Shown piece by piece: positions 31,736 to 44,869 of a stretch of 62,000 bases of DNA. Position 1 is the first letter of the stretch. Every line of letters starts with the position of its first letter. This stretch comes from Branchiostoma floridae (Eukaryota; Chordata; Leptocardii; Amphioxiformes; Branchiostomatidae), in NCBI RefSeq assembly GCF_000003815.2, contig NC_049990.1, positions 10,962,985 to 11,024,984 of the forward strand, in the 5' to 3' direction. The notes under the pieces were generated by a model. That model had not been told where the DNA came from, ran no database searches, and saw only the letters and a program-made list of their open reading frames with translations. The translations under genes and the position numbers were made by a program.

Positions 31736-32425
31736 AACTGCAATGCTGGGATAACACAAGAACAAGATCCTACGGACAGTAATTGGACAGAAGGACAGCA
31801 AGAATACTCCACTAATATATCTCAGGAGCAAAGAATATCCCCTATTCAAAGCACTGTAACATACCAGAGAAACTGGATGAACACTGCTGAAGCCTGTCCA
31901 CACGCTGCGCACGAAGATTTAGAAAACTACGGAGGAGAAGAGAACAGCAATCGAGCTGTCTCACTGCAAGTCCTTCTGTCGGGACAAAACAGCACTCGCG
32001 TTCAAAACGGCCTCGGTATAGCACCGTTACGACAGTTTCCTCCAACCAAAATGCTGGTATCAAACGTGTTTTCTCATCCTGGGGCACAGCCATTACCGTA
32101 TGCGTATCTGAACTCAAACAAGCCACGACGGACGCCAACAGTCGCACAGCCACCGAGAAGTACTATCAGCAGCATTTCACAGAACTCAGTGGCTACACAT
32201 GGGCTGGGCAGACATAACACCGTCCCTTCACGGGCTGAAAACTTAACGGTTGTTCAAAACAACATGGACATGTCATCTTCCCACGCCAGAACGTTTGCAA
32301 CAACATCGATGCCATTGAGGGGAGGAGTCGGTAAAGAAGGCAATCTTTCCCGTAGACCTTTGCCAGAGCTACCCGGGGCACTGAGGCACCCTAACCGGTT
32401 AGGACATCCAGACCCTTTCCACTAA
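31736..32425 (+). CDS. In-frame continuation of LRR tail after TGA
   Basis: Immediately after the TGA the same frame runs 229 sense codons to TAA at 32423-32425. It starts NCNAGITQEQDPTD, which aligns with earlier tail repeats reading N-C-N-A-G / N-C-N-M-A. It continues with a Gln/Ser-rich region, a Pro-rich stretch (RRPLPELPG) and a His/Pro C-terminus. The repeat alignment suggests the TGA occupies an Arg position (compare HRNCN in repeat 1), so a CGA-to-TGA change fits. Whether it is a null allele, a readthrough stop or a sequencing difference cannot be told here. Confidence 0.6.
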   Translation, partial: NCNAGITQEQDPTDSNWTEGQQEYSTNISQEQRISPIQSTVTYQRNWMNTAEACPHAAHEDLENYGGEENSNRAVSLQVLLSGQNSTRVQNGLGIAPLRQFPPTKMLVSNVFSHPGAQPLPYAYLNSNKPRRTPTVAQPPRSTISSISQNSVATHGLGRHNTVPSRAENLTVVQNNMDMSSSHARTFATTSMPLRGGVGKEGNLSRRPLPELPGALRHPNRLGHPDPFH

Positions 32426-33148
32426 AAATGACAAAAGACATGCAAAAATGCACTCTAAAAAAGCTTTAGATACAACCTAATACCAGTCTACGAGGAGATG
32501 CTTTGGAAGCCTTTCCCATGTCTGCTACGTTTGAAGGTTCAAAGAAAGAAAACGAATATCCAAGCAAACTTTCCGAACAACGGAAAGAAGTCTTTTAAGA
32601 AGTAGAGGAAGGATTTCAGTAGAGTTTATGACATTGTAAAAGCCAATGAAACTTCGATTTTTACTTTTTCACAACCTTTCCGTATTCGTAAAGGTGGATG
32701 GAATTATACGTCATGTATCTTTACATGGCCTACAAGTACCCTCAAGTACCCATCAGTAATTTTTGTAAGAAAAATCGATTATGCATACGTGATATGGTTG
32801 TCAGAAAGAATGTGGCAATGTTGCAGACAATTCTAACATAGAGTATGTACGTGTCTGGTTACGGAATATTGGTTGAATATATGTATGCATCACGCGTGCA
32901 CGAGGCACAGTCTCAAAGGGTTTACCCAAAACCCATTCAACTCTATGGAGATAACATCCTAGTTTAGCTTATTGATATTAAAATGATCAGGTTGTCCAGC
33001 TTATTTTGCATACCAATCGTAATTGTTAATGAGCTTTATTATGAATAGCACATGTCCTTTACAGCGGTATGTATTAATATTTCGACTGCATAAAAAAATC
33101 GTATGAATTGAAACAACTGTGTCATGCGTTTCTCTTTAGTGACGAGTA

Positions 33149-33154
33149 AATAAA
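33149..33154 (+). terminator. Possible LRR polyadenylation signal
   Basis: AATAAA about 720 bases after the TAA at 32425; the first convincing plus-strand hexamer I noticed downstream. Confidence 0.35.
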
Positions 33155-33239
33155 GTTTAGCTGCTACTGGCGGAAATGATTCTTTGTGGGTTCTTTTAAA
33201 AAACTAAGACGGAGCTGTCTACTTAAATGCACATCATTG

Positions 33240-33320
33240 GAACTTGTCTGGGATTCGAACTCAGAACCTCTACACTCTAGGTCTTCTACCCTGGCCGACA
33301 AGGCGACCACAGGTACGATT
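33240..33320 (-). repeat. tRNA-derived SINE-like sequence
   Basis: The minus strand has GAGTTCGAATCCCAG, a good B-box, preceded by GTGGTCGCCTTGTCGGCCAG at roughly A-box distance. The arms do not fold as a clean cloverleaf, so it is scored as a SINE head rather than a tRNA gene. Confidence 0.4.
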
Positions 33321-33701
33321 GGCGCCTCGATATACACCATTTTGAAGACTGGAAATCATCTTTCTACTAAAACACTAAAATGTTATGGTAAAATTAGGGG
33401 TGGGTTTTTCTTGTTGGACCAAAAAAAATCAGTTGACCGGATTCTGGACCGAGTAGAGAGAGAATAACCAAATTATATCTGCACATTTTGGCGCTCAACA
33501 GTTCAATAGCATAACAAGAGCGAGGCAGAGTATAGTTTATATTCATTTCTACCAAGTTTCTACAATCAAACTCACAGAGTTTACATGAAGAAAGGATTTT
33601 AAAACGCAAGTGGGAGTCGGATAGTCCGCCAAATAGTTTTTTTTTGTAGAAAATTGGACCATTACTTTGAGTATTGCCCATTCACAAGTTTTCACAAACG
33701 A

Positions 33702-33785
33702 TTAGGTCCAGGTTCAGGTCCGGACCTGATCCCCTGGACCTGAACCGTACCTGTACCTGTATGTTCTGTACAGGTACCCAACCCT
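33702..33785. repeat. Palindromic GGTCC/GGACC cluster
   Basis: A perfect 16-base palindrome TCAGGTCCGGACCTGA (33714-33729) sits in a stretch with further GGTTCAGG/CCTGAACC and GTACCTGTAC units, able to fold into a nested hairpin. Confidence 0.55.
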
Positions 33786-33987
33786 AGGTGATACGCAGTT
33801 CTTCATTGTATACAACAGTCATTTTAGCAACTGCATGATTACAAAGAAGGCCCCGTTTTCTTCAAGGCCATCACGTACAAGAACCAGTATTGCTATTTTC
33901 TTTTCAATCTTCGACACAGTGCAAGCAATTTTCTCGGCATAGTGAGCTATGTATACCGACATATTGTATACATATATTACGCATAAA

Positions 33988-34240
33988 AGTATTATCTCAC
34001 GCACTGCACTTGGGACACCGGTGCGGCACTGTGGGTTTCATTTACTGCCACACTGTTGTGTCATTGTCGCCGAAATTTTTTTATGATTTAGATATTGCGT
34101 AATACGTAAAAGTATGACTTAGAAGACAGCAAAATACACAAAACGTAAGAAAATTCGTCCTTTTTATCTGTTATTCGTTGAGTAATCGTTCGAACCCTGC
34201 AGTGCCGCACCAGTGCCACAAGTGCAGTGATATACCACCT
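33988..34240. mobile_element. MITE family R3, copy 1
   Basis: Terminal inverted repeats of about 45 bases: left contains CTGCACTTGGGACACCGGTG, right CACCAGTGCCACAAGTGCAG and ends ATACCACC. The interior is AT-rich and non-coding. The left terminus has decayed, so no target duplication is visible. Confidence 0.75.
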
Positions 34241-35978
34241 CAAGACTTCAAGGTGAGTGACTGACAGCTAGTGGCAAGGGATGACTACAAGTACGATCAA
34301 TAGAAGATCCGATAATACTCTTACCTCGAAGTCTGATGAGTCCTGTATTATTGTATACGTATCTTCTTAATTGGATCTTCTCGCGCATCGGCATAGCTAT
34401 TTTTACATCTATTACGCATAAGACTCCAAGGTAAGTGACTGACAGCTAGTGGTAAGGGATGCCTATGAGTACAACCAAACGAGGATTTAATAATACATGA
34501 CTCATACGCCTTTTATATCATGAGGAAAAAAACATGCATGGAAACTTTTTAATTTCTTTCCAATATTCAATTCTCTTCAAAATTTCCCAACCCACTTTCC
34601 ACGCATGCGCACCGAATACCAGCCCCACCCTTCGATTTCTTCAGTAACACATCCCAGTCATATTAACCAAATTGGTGCAAAACTATTCATGTCTATTCCT
34701 ACCATCAAAGAAGTCATACAACTCAATTATAGAATGTCGAGAGCATCAAAGACACAATTACGTCGTACAGATACAATACTGCGCTTTGAGAAGGAACCGC
34801 TAGGTAACGCGAGTGCAAACATCCGATACTAATTTACACATCCCTTATATCCGTCGCTGCGTAAACAAATTACTACCTGTGAACCTGATGGGAGTGTTGA
34901 TAGTTTTCTGTCTGAGCACAAAACAATGTTTACGCTTGACCAATTGTTTACAGACCAACCAGAGAAAGACCAACATAATGTAACTGCTCTGGTCAACAAA
35001 ATACTGCTTCTAAGATATGTGCTTTGACATGAGGAAAACACGTCTTACCGGACATGTTCTGTTTTCTTCGTATTGTCAAGCACATCGCTTAGTTACATTC
35101 ACGAAGAAGGTTATGTTTTCGTCAGCAAACATGATAAATGGAGAATGCCTGGATAGATTGTCTTCGTTGATGTTTGTCATGTAGGTGGGTCTTTATAAGA
35201 CCTCGAAATGGTTACAATTTGGGTCACATAGTGACTTTTTATGGCACTGCAGCGGGACTTCCAGTTTTGATATCTCCCGTTCTGGGAGAAGCTACTGTCA
35301 CGATGTTTCGCTGGTAGATATAAGATAGCTTTTGCGGTCGGAAAGAAAGAAAGAAGTTCGATCCCTCTGGCAGCTTTCTTTGGGAGTGCAGCGGGTGTTT
35401 CATTTGCAGACTTTGAAACAGGATAAATCAAGAAGGGGTGAGTGAATTTTCATTGAACACAAAGATGCGTTCTGAAAGGCTACCTTTCACTAGTAACCAC
35501 GTTATTGTAGAGCAAAGCTGTAAAAGCTTGTAGGACCCTCTTTACTATTTATACAGACGGTGCCGCTCCAATTCCTATATAATAGATTAGTTTTGTTGTC
35601 CCACAATGAAACCTACCGCTCCTCTGTCCCGGTTGTAAAATTGATGATATATTATCTACGTATACTCTGATGCTACGTAAAAAAAATACGATGGTTTTGA
35701 GATTACAATGATTGGTCTTGCAAAAAGTTTAAACACCTGAAAACTTAACATGGATGTCTACTGATGGGAATCTAACCGAAGCTGTGGTACGTTGGTCGCA
35801 TCGCTGTATTCTAAACTGAGTCTGTGTTACTCTTGACTTCATTTTGATCTATTCAGTTGTTGTCTCCCCGGCCCCCCAGGAAGCATTGAAAAACGCCAAT
35901 AGGCGATGTGTACTTGCCTGGTTGAATGAATAAACTAAACTGAACTTGTAATGGGAATGTTAGATGCACCACGTACTC

Positions 35979-36111
35979 AACAGACAAGAAAACACACAAA
36001 ACGTAAAAATCTATTCGTTTTTAACGGGGAAATTCGTTGAGTACTCCGTGAAATAATCGCACGACCGAAGCGACGCCGCCAACAACGTACATCACGTTCA
36101 GTGAGATACCC
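35979..36111. mobile_element. Degraded right half of R3 element
   Basis: Shares ACACAAAACGTAA, TTCGTTGAGTA and CAGTGAGATACC in order with the right halves of the complete copies. The left half was not found. Confidence 0.4.
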
Positions 36112-39108
36112 GCTTCATGCGTACATGTACATGCACTATTTGCAGCAACTGAATAAACATTTACGTTTCATTGTCGGTGACCCTTTTTCCACCTTGTGTT
36201 GAGGACCATTATTGACATAAGAAAGAACCTGACAGGAAAAGCAAACAAATGAGCCCACAAGGCATGTCATCCTCTTCAAAATCATAGCACGGCTTCTTAG
36301 AAATGGACGATTGCACCAACCCAATTTCAGGTAAGTAGCCCCATAGCCTTGTTATCCAGTGTGTACTCTAGGGCACGGTATTGGAAGGCGAATGACATGT
36401 TTTCAAAACACGAGCTCTGATTTGGTTTGCTGATAGAGATTTTTAGATACATAACAGTACATGATCTATGAATTATCGATAGATAGTAAGAAATTATGCG
36501 TGGTAACAAGTACAGACCAAGACGTTATAAGTGTGTTATATACTCGCGAGGAAAATATCCTGCATTCTGACGCTAAAACGCGTATGGTGGTCGTTGTTAT
36601 CAGTGTGGTTAACCTGAGGTACCTTTGCCCTGATAGGAATCTCAATTCAGAGATAAATCCCGCACTAAAATGTTTTAAAACAATCGTTTGAGTGCCTATT
36701 TGACATAATTAGAGATGTAGTGCTACTAGTCCCCAAATAGTCGATGTTTTATCTTCCCGATTGAGAGACGACAGTTTTTGTTAAAAAAACGCGGAAGTTT
36801 TCCGCCTTACACAGCCAGCGTAACAAAACTAGGCTTCCTATACTGGAAAAGGCCTATTCAGGCACAGGTGGCTATGGATAGTCAAGAGAGTAAAGTAGGA
36901 GGAGCGTTCATTGAAGCATTGTAGCAAGTATCAAACAACATTCACAAAACATTTATAAATTGTATTTTTAACTTGTTTTCAACACTGCCTAAAACTGTAT
37001 CAATATCGAATCAATTTATCAACCTTTGTTTAGACTATATAAATAATACAAGTGGATCTTATAGAACATTGGTCAAAGGTCAAACTATCTGAAGTATGAT
37101 ATCGCGTATAATCTTCAAGACATTCCAAGATGAATTGTTGATTAAAAGTGGAGCAAGTTTATTTGGAATCAATAACATTGTCTCGTCGCCACTTACACTT
37201 GACTTTAAGTAGTTGCTATACAACTCTGCAAAATGTCGTCTGCAACAACAAATATATTATCAGACTAGCCCCCAAAGCGTATTCAAATAGGTAGTCTTCA
37301 AGCATATGTTTTCTCAGTACTTGTAATTTTAACCCTTTAAAGATAATTTGATTTATGTAAACATGTACGTGCCTTGAATAGAGGAATGTAGAATAGTAAG
37401 AGGTCAGGAGTACAGGAAACTTCAAGTTGGTGCTTTTGTTGTGTCTACCATTCTCATGTGACATGTAACCACTTGTTATTATCGAGCTAAATCACTGTGG
37501 GAAGTTTCTCACATGTACAATCGAGAGGTGGCCGCATAGAATCAGATGACATAAATATGAAAATTACAAGCTAGGATTCGAACATGGATATAGTAAATCG
37601 AGAGTAGAATAAGTCATATGCAGAAAACAAATAATGTAAAATTCCACCACAGAAAATTATCCTTTGCCATTGCTAGTTGAACGGTTAAATATAGTAAACG
37701 TCTGCACCGTACTGCGAATAACATACGAGTACCATACAGGCACATTTAATGAAGCCACGCCAATAAATTATGAAGAGAACAGGGCACACTTCTTCAAGAT
37801 ATGTTCTAAGATGTAAGAGAAACACGTATCTAAATGCCTTACCTGCTAGGACCTAGCCGACCTGATTTGTGCACTTCGTACCCCCGGTCTTGTTTGTGAA
37901 GTCATGCCGAACTTAACGCTACTTGTAACCCAACCCCACTCTTCAAACAACTACAGCCACGTACCTTTTCAAAGTCTTGTCAAGTGGCACTGTTGTTGTA
38001 CCGCACACCTAATCTTCACGATTCGTCTCTGTTTTAACGTGATTAGCAAAATAACTTTGTTAACTGAAAGCGTGACCCAATGGCGATGATGTCGACGAAA
38101 AGGAAACAAATGGAATTTTTGGGTTGCCGATCGCCGTAGACGTGGTTTGTTTTAAGTGGCCGCTGTTTGCAGTTCTTTGTGTTCTCCTAATGACGTTTGA
38201 CCGTTGTGAAAAGGGAACTTGTTCACAAGCCTATTTTTTTTATCCAGGGCACAAGATTTTTTCTTCAACAGCCAGTGACATAACGTTAGACGTCAGCAAA
38301 CTAGTTAGAATATCTAGCAGTGCTCCTACCAATGTTTTAAACAATCACAAAGGCATGTGAGTGATTTGTTTACTTCACGTGTAACGTAAGACCTGTTTAA
38401 TAGGACATGCTTTCTTTTTGGCACTTTAGTCGTTTGGTGCATGGCAGCTTGAACAGCAGCGCTCCTAGCGGCTCTTCGAGCTATACTCACATGAAGAAAT
38501 GAGACATGAGCTGAATCGGAATTAAACAAGTATGTTATGTATTGTGTTCATGTGTCATGTACTATGTGTTATCCAGGGCCCCACTGTAAAGCAGTGTGAT
38601 ACACTGAGTTGGGCTACCCTGGCTAAAGAAAACAGAATAAAAAAAAGGGAGACAACCAAAAAGTATCACAATGTATGTTTCATGTTTGTTTAAAAACTCC
38701 ATTTAAGTGTATTTATTCCGAAGATGTCTCAACTCGATAAAATTTGTCATCATGATGTTTCTCTTGTATTGCGGGTACTGGACTGAGCACGAAGATACAG
38801 ATGAACGACTACATACTAACAGCTGAATTCCACGGAACTACATATACATATTTCTAAACTACAGCTCCTTTACTCCAGGTATGTAGACTCACGACCAATA
38901 CGGACAAAACTATTGGGAGTTTGAATAGCAGTCATTGTCGTCCAGCCGATATGCACTCTTGTTGAGGGGAAAATAAAGTCACGTCCATGGATCCAGGGCA
39001 TGAAAATATCGACACATACTTGACTCAATCTTTACCGAGCACTTTCTTTTCTCTCTCTCCATTCTTATCCCAATCACTAACCATCTCTCCCCCCCCCCTT
39101 TTTTTCTG

Positions 39109-39347
39109 GGTGGTATCTCCCTGCACTTGGGACACCGGTGCTGCACTGTGAGGTTCGTTCACTGCGGCAATGTTTACGCCGATTTTTTTGATAATTTAGA
39201 TATTGTTTAATACGTAAAAGCATGACTTAGAAGACAACGAAATATACAAAACCTATGAAAATTTGTTCGTTATCTCTGAAATCCGTTGATTAATCTTTCG
39301 AACCCCACAGTGCCGAATTGGTGCCCCAAGTGCAGTGAGATACCACC
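39109..39347. mobile_element. MITE family R3, copy 2
   Basis: 239 bases from GGTGGTATCTC to GAGATACCACC, flanked by a direct TTCTG on both sides (39104-39108 and 39348-39352). The interior matches copy 1, for example TTTAGATATTG and TAATACGTAAAAG. Confidence 0.75.
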
Positions 39348-40191
39348 TTCTGCCGTCGCGCGCATGCCCAGTACAGCGTGTGAGATGCACCTGTGATCCA
39401 GTTTTGGGGCCTCGATCTGATCTCAACACCTAAGATGGCAATGACGTCACCATCCCCCTTGCGAAGGACTTCCAAGAAAGATGGGAGATTTTCTTTCGTA
39501 AACATACAGGGCTCAGGTGTGCCAGGGCTTTTAATTCTACACATGAAAACTACCGCAGACATGTTTAGAAAATGCCAGCGTGTGAAAGTGTTACCTTACA
39601 CGTTTGAGGATTGGCGCAGGTGCAGATTCTAATTGCCAAACGAATAACATATTGTTAACAGTACACTAAATGTCACTTACGACTCAAATGGCATCAATAG
39701 AGCTGAAAAATATCACATATATATGCATATAACCAGAATTGACAGATGAATATGATAAATAATGCGCTCTGTTGTGTCTGAGTAGTTACCTTAGCTATAG
39801 CGCCATTTAACTAAAAATCGCCTGTGAAATAGCATACATATTGAAAATAACTCTGTTAGTTCAGTTGCTTGTCGTTATTTGTCCGTTTCCAATCGACAAA
39901 CGCTAAGCCTCAAAGAATCAGAAAGTTGGCCAACCATACAAGAAGATGTTTTACTGAAAATAACTAGATCACGACATCTATAACATTAAGTCAGTGTGGC
40001 CTAATGCAAGTAGATAAACCATATATTGTAAGTCTCATTCAACCGTATATTTACAGCCTTCCTGAAAAGCAAGGAGCTAAGCCTGTACATACAGTATACA
40101 TTAGTCATCAATGAATGTAGTAAAATACTGCATTCTTACATCACTGTGACTGTACTTCTACATGTACTTTTATCACCATTGTCTGTACTTA

Positions 40192-40567
40192 GGCCATGTT
40201 GATTTGATTATATGGATGACATCCGGCCGTTTCCAAAATGTTTTCAACCATACTCTAGAGCGTACAAAGCAGCTTCAAAATAAGAAAATAAATGCCGTGG
40301 ATTGCAAAGACATTAATATAGAAAAGCCTTATACTCATGTCATAGAATAGTCCAAGGTCAAAGAAGATGTGGAAGAGCAAAAATGAAGAATCTATTGTTC
40401 GTTATAAAATATTCCGTGTATTCAGTCATTTGTTCAACCTCCCTGTCTACTTACATTTCATGATGAAGGCAACTTTTTTTGTCAAACTTTTTTTTATTTA
40501 TTCGCACGCTCGCATCAGTTTTTGGATTCCCTGTGGATGTCATCCATAAAATCAAATCAACATGGTC
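40192..40567. mobile_element. MITE family M, copy 1
   Basis: 376 bases bounded by GGCCATGTTGATTTGATTAT at the left and its near reverse complement ending in GGTC at the right. Inverted arms extend to the shared GGATGACATCC block. Flanking triplets are TTA and TAA. Non-coding. Confidence 0.75.
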
Positions 40568-41229
40568 TAAGACTGTGAGAGCGTCCTTCACTGAAGTGAA
40601 GGTCAACCTAGTCAGGAACAGTGGTTGCTAAATGGTTCTGTTATTTGCTGGCTATTAGTATTAATAGTAGCCAATCAATCGAAATGTCAGCGCAATGCTT
40701 GCTCGGTAGAAAATTCACCTTGTCCCTGATGACTCATATTCTTCCCACAAATTGTCGTGACGTCACAGGAAGTCAATTTTGGACTCCAGGGTCTTCGTGA
40801 ATGTTAACAGTATTTAATATATACACTGCTGAAGAAGATGCGAAGCTACTGACTAACATAAACACGACCAAACATGGCAACATATGTCAGGCAAAAACAT
40901 CATACGCCTTGTACGCCAGCAATAATTGGACGGAGCGCAATCATATTCCAAACACATAGCCCTGCGGATATACTGCAAACCATAGCAACAATATGAAAGT
41001 GTAGCTTATTATTTTCATCAGAAGGATTTATCCATATCTGAATCAATTATTCCACTCATATAAAGTAATTTCGGCTTTGTAGCGCATAGCTTTCAGTGAA
41101 ACCTTGATCCTATCTACGCGAAAATCTTATTTACGTGATGGAAATATAAATTCGTTTTGAGGCTGAAATTCAGTTGTAGTTCAGAGTTTCCGCTGGATGA
41201 GTCCAAGCCGCAATTCCAAGAGAACAGTG

Positions 41230-43746
41230 CTATGTCTTCGGCTTGTCGTCAGTGGAGTCCAGGGAAAGCTCAATGATGACGGCGCTTGTCAGCTCGAAGG
41301 ACTCGGCGGCGGAAAACTCGTACTCTTCTCTGCGCCTCTTGTCATCATCTGTTGTAAAACAATACAATTTGGTTACACTTTAAATTGGCTAAGGCCACAT
41401 CGACTTAATTTTATGGGTGACATCGTCTGGAGACCCCAAAACTAATGCGAGAGGGCGAAAAAAAATCCAGCAAATAAAAAAAAAATGCTGCTAAACCACA
41501 GGACCATAAAGCTGGTACATGTATTATGAATTGAATCACAGAACACGGTGTATCAAAAGAAACAAGTCTTTATCTGCAGGAGGCACATGTAGGTTGTATT
41601 GTTCATCTTAAGTAGCAGACTCAGCTGAAGTAACCGATATTTACCTTCGCCGAGAAGGTTATATTTTGGGTAGCGTTTGTTTGTATGTATGTATGTTTAA
41701 TATATTGACGCCCTCCATGATAAAGCTCTCTTTTGATGCTGACGCCTTTTGATGGTGTGTTCGTCATATCATACTACATGTATACAAGCAGAGGTTAGGC
41801 TCCGACTGTTTTGACATTTTTGGAAGCGCTTTTATCATGGGTCCTCTGTTTTTTTACTGTTCTCTTTACGGCCACGAGACATCAAGAAGTCCGATAAAAA
41901 CGACTAAAAGAGGGTTTTGAAAAATAGCCGAAGCCTAACCTCTGCTTGGATAGTAGTCATATCATGCATATGGTCATATTGCCAGAGTCGAATTCGCGGC
42001 AAAGCAAGACGCATGTGCAGAAGCACCATGTACTACAAAATTAGCACATTTGGGGGAGTTTTGTGGAAAACAGACATATGCTGGCCCTTTGGGTCGGCAA
42101 TTTTCGGGCTTGTGTGGAGACTTGGAGGAGGTGAATTTGCTTTGTTTTTTGGAGAACAGGCGAAAACTAATGCGCGCGGGGATGTCATCCATAGAATTAA
42201 GTCAGTGTGGCCTAAACTGGAAAGAAAAATTATGGAAAGCAGTGACTGCAAAGTGATGCGATTTAGGCAGAATACCTATAACAACATCTGTCAACAATTG
42301 TGATGACCTGTGGCATTGATGATAAAATTCAAAGAAAAAGATATCGAAAACAGGAAGTGCAAAGAAATACGATTCAGCGAGAATAGCTATAACAACAACA
42401 AGTTGGCACATGAATATGTGAAAAAGGCGTGATAATAGATTTTGTGGGACTATGGATTAAGTACGTTGCCAGGTACGTGTACACCTGTATAATTGATAAC
42501 AGATAATCATAAAAAGTAGATTTAAATTCATGCACAAAGCTTACGTGTAAGGAACAAACCAACATGGTGCAAGCTTCCTAGTCGACTCTCAAGAAAATAA
42601 TACAAACAAGAAGAACAAAAACAAAGCTTGTATTTACCATGGCAAGTCTTACACAAATAGAAGAGGACGGCTAAGACCTCCAGAATTACCAAGGTACACA
42701 CAAGAATCTGGAGGAAAAACTGGAAAGAAAAAAAGATGTATGCAACAAGGATGAATATTCATGCTAAGAAGACCCCATAGATATTCTTATCCATGTATGT
42801 ATATTGATCATGTAATCGATCTGCATCACTCAATTTGTTATTTTGTTATTGCATTATATAATAATATATATCAATGCAATTCTGTCAATCACACATATAA
42901 TGATTGTACCGTACACATATCATGACTGTACCGTACTACTGTAAACGTAGGCAGTACGGTAAAATGTAAAACGCCAAAATCATTTTGATAATTAAAATCA
43001 AATCAAATGTGACTTCTATCAGCCTGAAGCAACGCTGGTAGATTTTCTAAAGTTGCCTGAAGGTAATTCCGTTCCAGTTTATTTGATAGATACTAATAAT
43101 ATGTATTTATTAGCAAAAAATTAAAATCTGTAATTTTGGATCATTACCGATATAACCTTCACCCCATACTAACCTAGGGCAGAAGAGAACAGATCGCAGT
43201 GAAAGAATCAGAGTGTTTACAATGCGATTCAATGTCATAGAAAAGTAATTCTCTGCCATTGTCCATATTTTTCATGTATTTTCTGTTCCATCATTTCAGG
43301 ATCATTTTCTAGTAACATGCCCCGTCTACACTTAAGATAAACGAAGGTTGATGAATATGATCACATAAAAATCTAGTACATTCATGCCAAAGAAAAGCAC
43401 AGACATTTTAGATTATGGCATGTCCTAACTTGATATTTGCGTTATCAGGCACTAGTAGATTACATTGTAGCGCTTCACAAAAGAGAGTCCGTATTAAACA
43501 TACACTATGAGAATCAGCCATCCCCCAAATATTCCCCAAGTTACAGTAAGAATAGGCCATTTTCAACGAGTAATATTATGTTGATTAATTTGTAATTGTT
43601 GTCAGAAATTGAACGACGCAAAGTTCATCCACTCCTTCTTTTAATAAACAACTTTGCATCTATGTTGCATCAATAAACAATAATTGGCTGCTGGGAATTG
43701 AAACAAATCCATACACATTTGCAGTACTTACGTATATGGCGTCCAT
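41230..43746 (-). CDS. Small single-pass membrane protein A (71 aa)
   Basis: Three exons: 43732-43746 (MDAIY), 42638-42719 and 41230-41348, with phase-0 and phase-1 introns and good GT-AG sites; stop TAG at 41230-41232. Exon 2 is almost entirely one transmembrane helix (FFLQILVCTLVILEVLAVLF) ending YLCKTCH. Exon 3 is a charged tail (DDDKRRREEYEF) with a TSAVIIEL motif near the end. The protein at 51303-52438 has the same exon sizes, phases and motif order, and this is the main support for both genes. The very short N-terminus, one helix and basic-then-acidic tail suggest an N-out or tail-oriented regulator; the function is unknown and I recognise no named family. A MITE occupies intron 2. Confidence 0.75.
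41393..42212. mobile_element. MITE family M, copy 2 (in intron of small membrane gene)
   Basis: 820 bases. Arms of about 70 bases (GGCCACATCGACTTAATTTT ... AAGTCAGTGTGGCC) run through the TATGGGTGACATC/GATGTCATCCATA blocks into GGGCGAAAA/TTTTCGCC. A perfect TAA target duplication flanks it. It fills most of the 1.3-kb second intron of the gene at 41230-43746. Open frames inside it are not supported as genes. Confidence 0.8.
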
Positions 43747-43844
43747 GTTGAGACCGTTGCCGCACGTAGGCCAGACTGACTCGTTTGTTTTGATCCTAGA
43801 TCAACGAAGGGTTGTATTGAAGAGCGCTGATGATCTCGTCAATC

Positions 43845-43853
43845 CTCGCGAGA
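43845..43853. promoter_or_regulatory. CTCGCGAGA motif upstream of protein A gene
   Basis: Lies 99-107 bases upstream of the ATG at 43746, and is nine of ten bases of the palindrome TCTCGCGAGA. The same motif is present upstream of the paralog (52515-52524). Confidence 0.55.
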
Positions 43854-44869
43854 AAACAATATTGCGGAATAAACCTTGTACGTATCGTCCTCCTGTAAGA
43901 ATAGATACAAGGAAAATGCTAACGATATACAATCTATTCTATACTATTGTAAACATATAGATTCCAGTAGTAGAAACTGGAACTTGTGTAATATCATCAT
44001 CAAATAGTAATTAAATACAAATTTACTTAGTCTAGACGGTAATATGTTGTCTAATCATTGCAAACCTGCAAATATGAATTATTTTTCATATAGAAATAAA
44101 ATACAGCACTTTGGTACATACTACTGCAATGAAACTATGTTTTTCATGTGCATAATGATGCAAGCTACATACTCACGTTCGCGCAGATTGATATCTTCTA
44201 ATGATTTGTAGTTATTAGAAAATGATTGTTTTAATAAGATGAAAACAATTGATAATAATATTTACTCGTTTCAAACCAATTTGACACAGGCTGACATTTT
44301 GTTATGCCGCAGGTTGAAGACCCTAAGACAATATCTTTGTACTCCGTACCAATTCCTTCTCACTTTTTTTAATGGCTTCAAAGTGCCTTGGCCTAGATTT
44401 TTATCGGCCGAATGTGGTTCTGTCTTCTCGGTTACCAATCCCACATCTGAGTGATCAAATGAATGGCAAATTCTCTCCCGGCTAAACCAGTTTAGCGGCT
44501 AAGAAGTAGCTTTTACGGACATTATTGACGTATAGACTGTGTAGCCAGATCAAAGCAACAAAAACGATATCTATGCATATCCTACTTCAAGGAAGCATTT
44601 TTCCATTCTTCAAGTTATCTACCGCGAGACATACGCACAGCCCCAACTCTAACTTCCTTTAAGACACTCTTAATGTAACGGAAACGACCGAAATTAACGG
44701 ACTCGAATCACATTGCCTCTTCCCTCATGACCTCAATGAAAAGCGTTCTGCACGCCGATTTCATGAATAGACAAACAAAATACCACCTCTTTACCTAACA
44801 ATTATCTTTACGTGTAATTTCCGCAGTAGTGGTTATATGTGCCAAATAGCAGTAATTACTCGAGCAAGT

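Larger units (their letters stand above)
32426..41229. other. Long gene-poor, repeat-bearing stretch
   Basis: No exon could be supported. Contents seen: a possible polyadenylation signal (33149), a tRNA-derived repeat (33240), a palindrome (33702), two complete and one degraded copy of inverted-repeat family R3, one R3-independent MITE (40192) and one isolated MITE end near 39990-40010 (GTCAGTGTGGCCTAA). Sequences at 35.85-35.94 kb and 38.57-38.64 kb end in short A-rich tails and look like SINE/LINE 3' ends. Confidence 0.5.

Noticed and set aside
34605-34832. 75-codon plus-strand frame in the gene-poor region
   Set aside because: No splice partners, no recognisable motif and ordinary length for chance in this composition.
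41917-42411. 128-codon plus-strand frame and overlapping minus-strand frames
   Set aside because: They lie inside a MITE (41393-42212) and its right flank in an intron, match no family, and are not shared by the other MITE copies.
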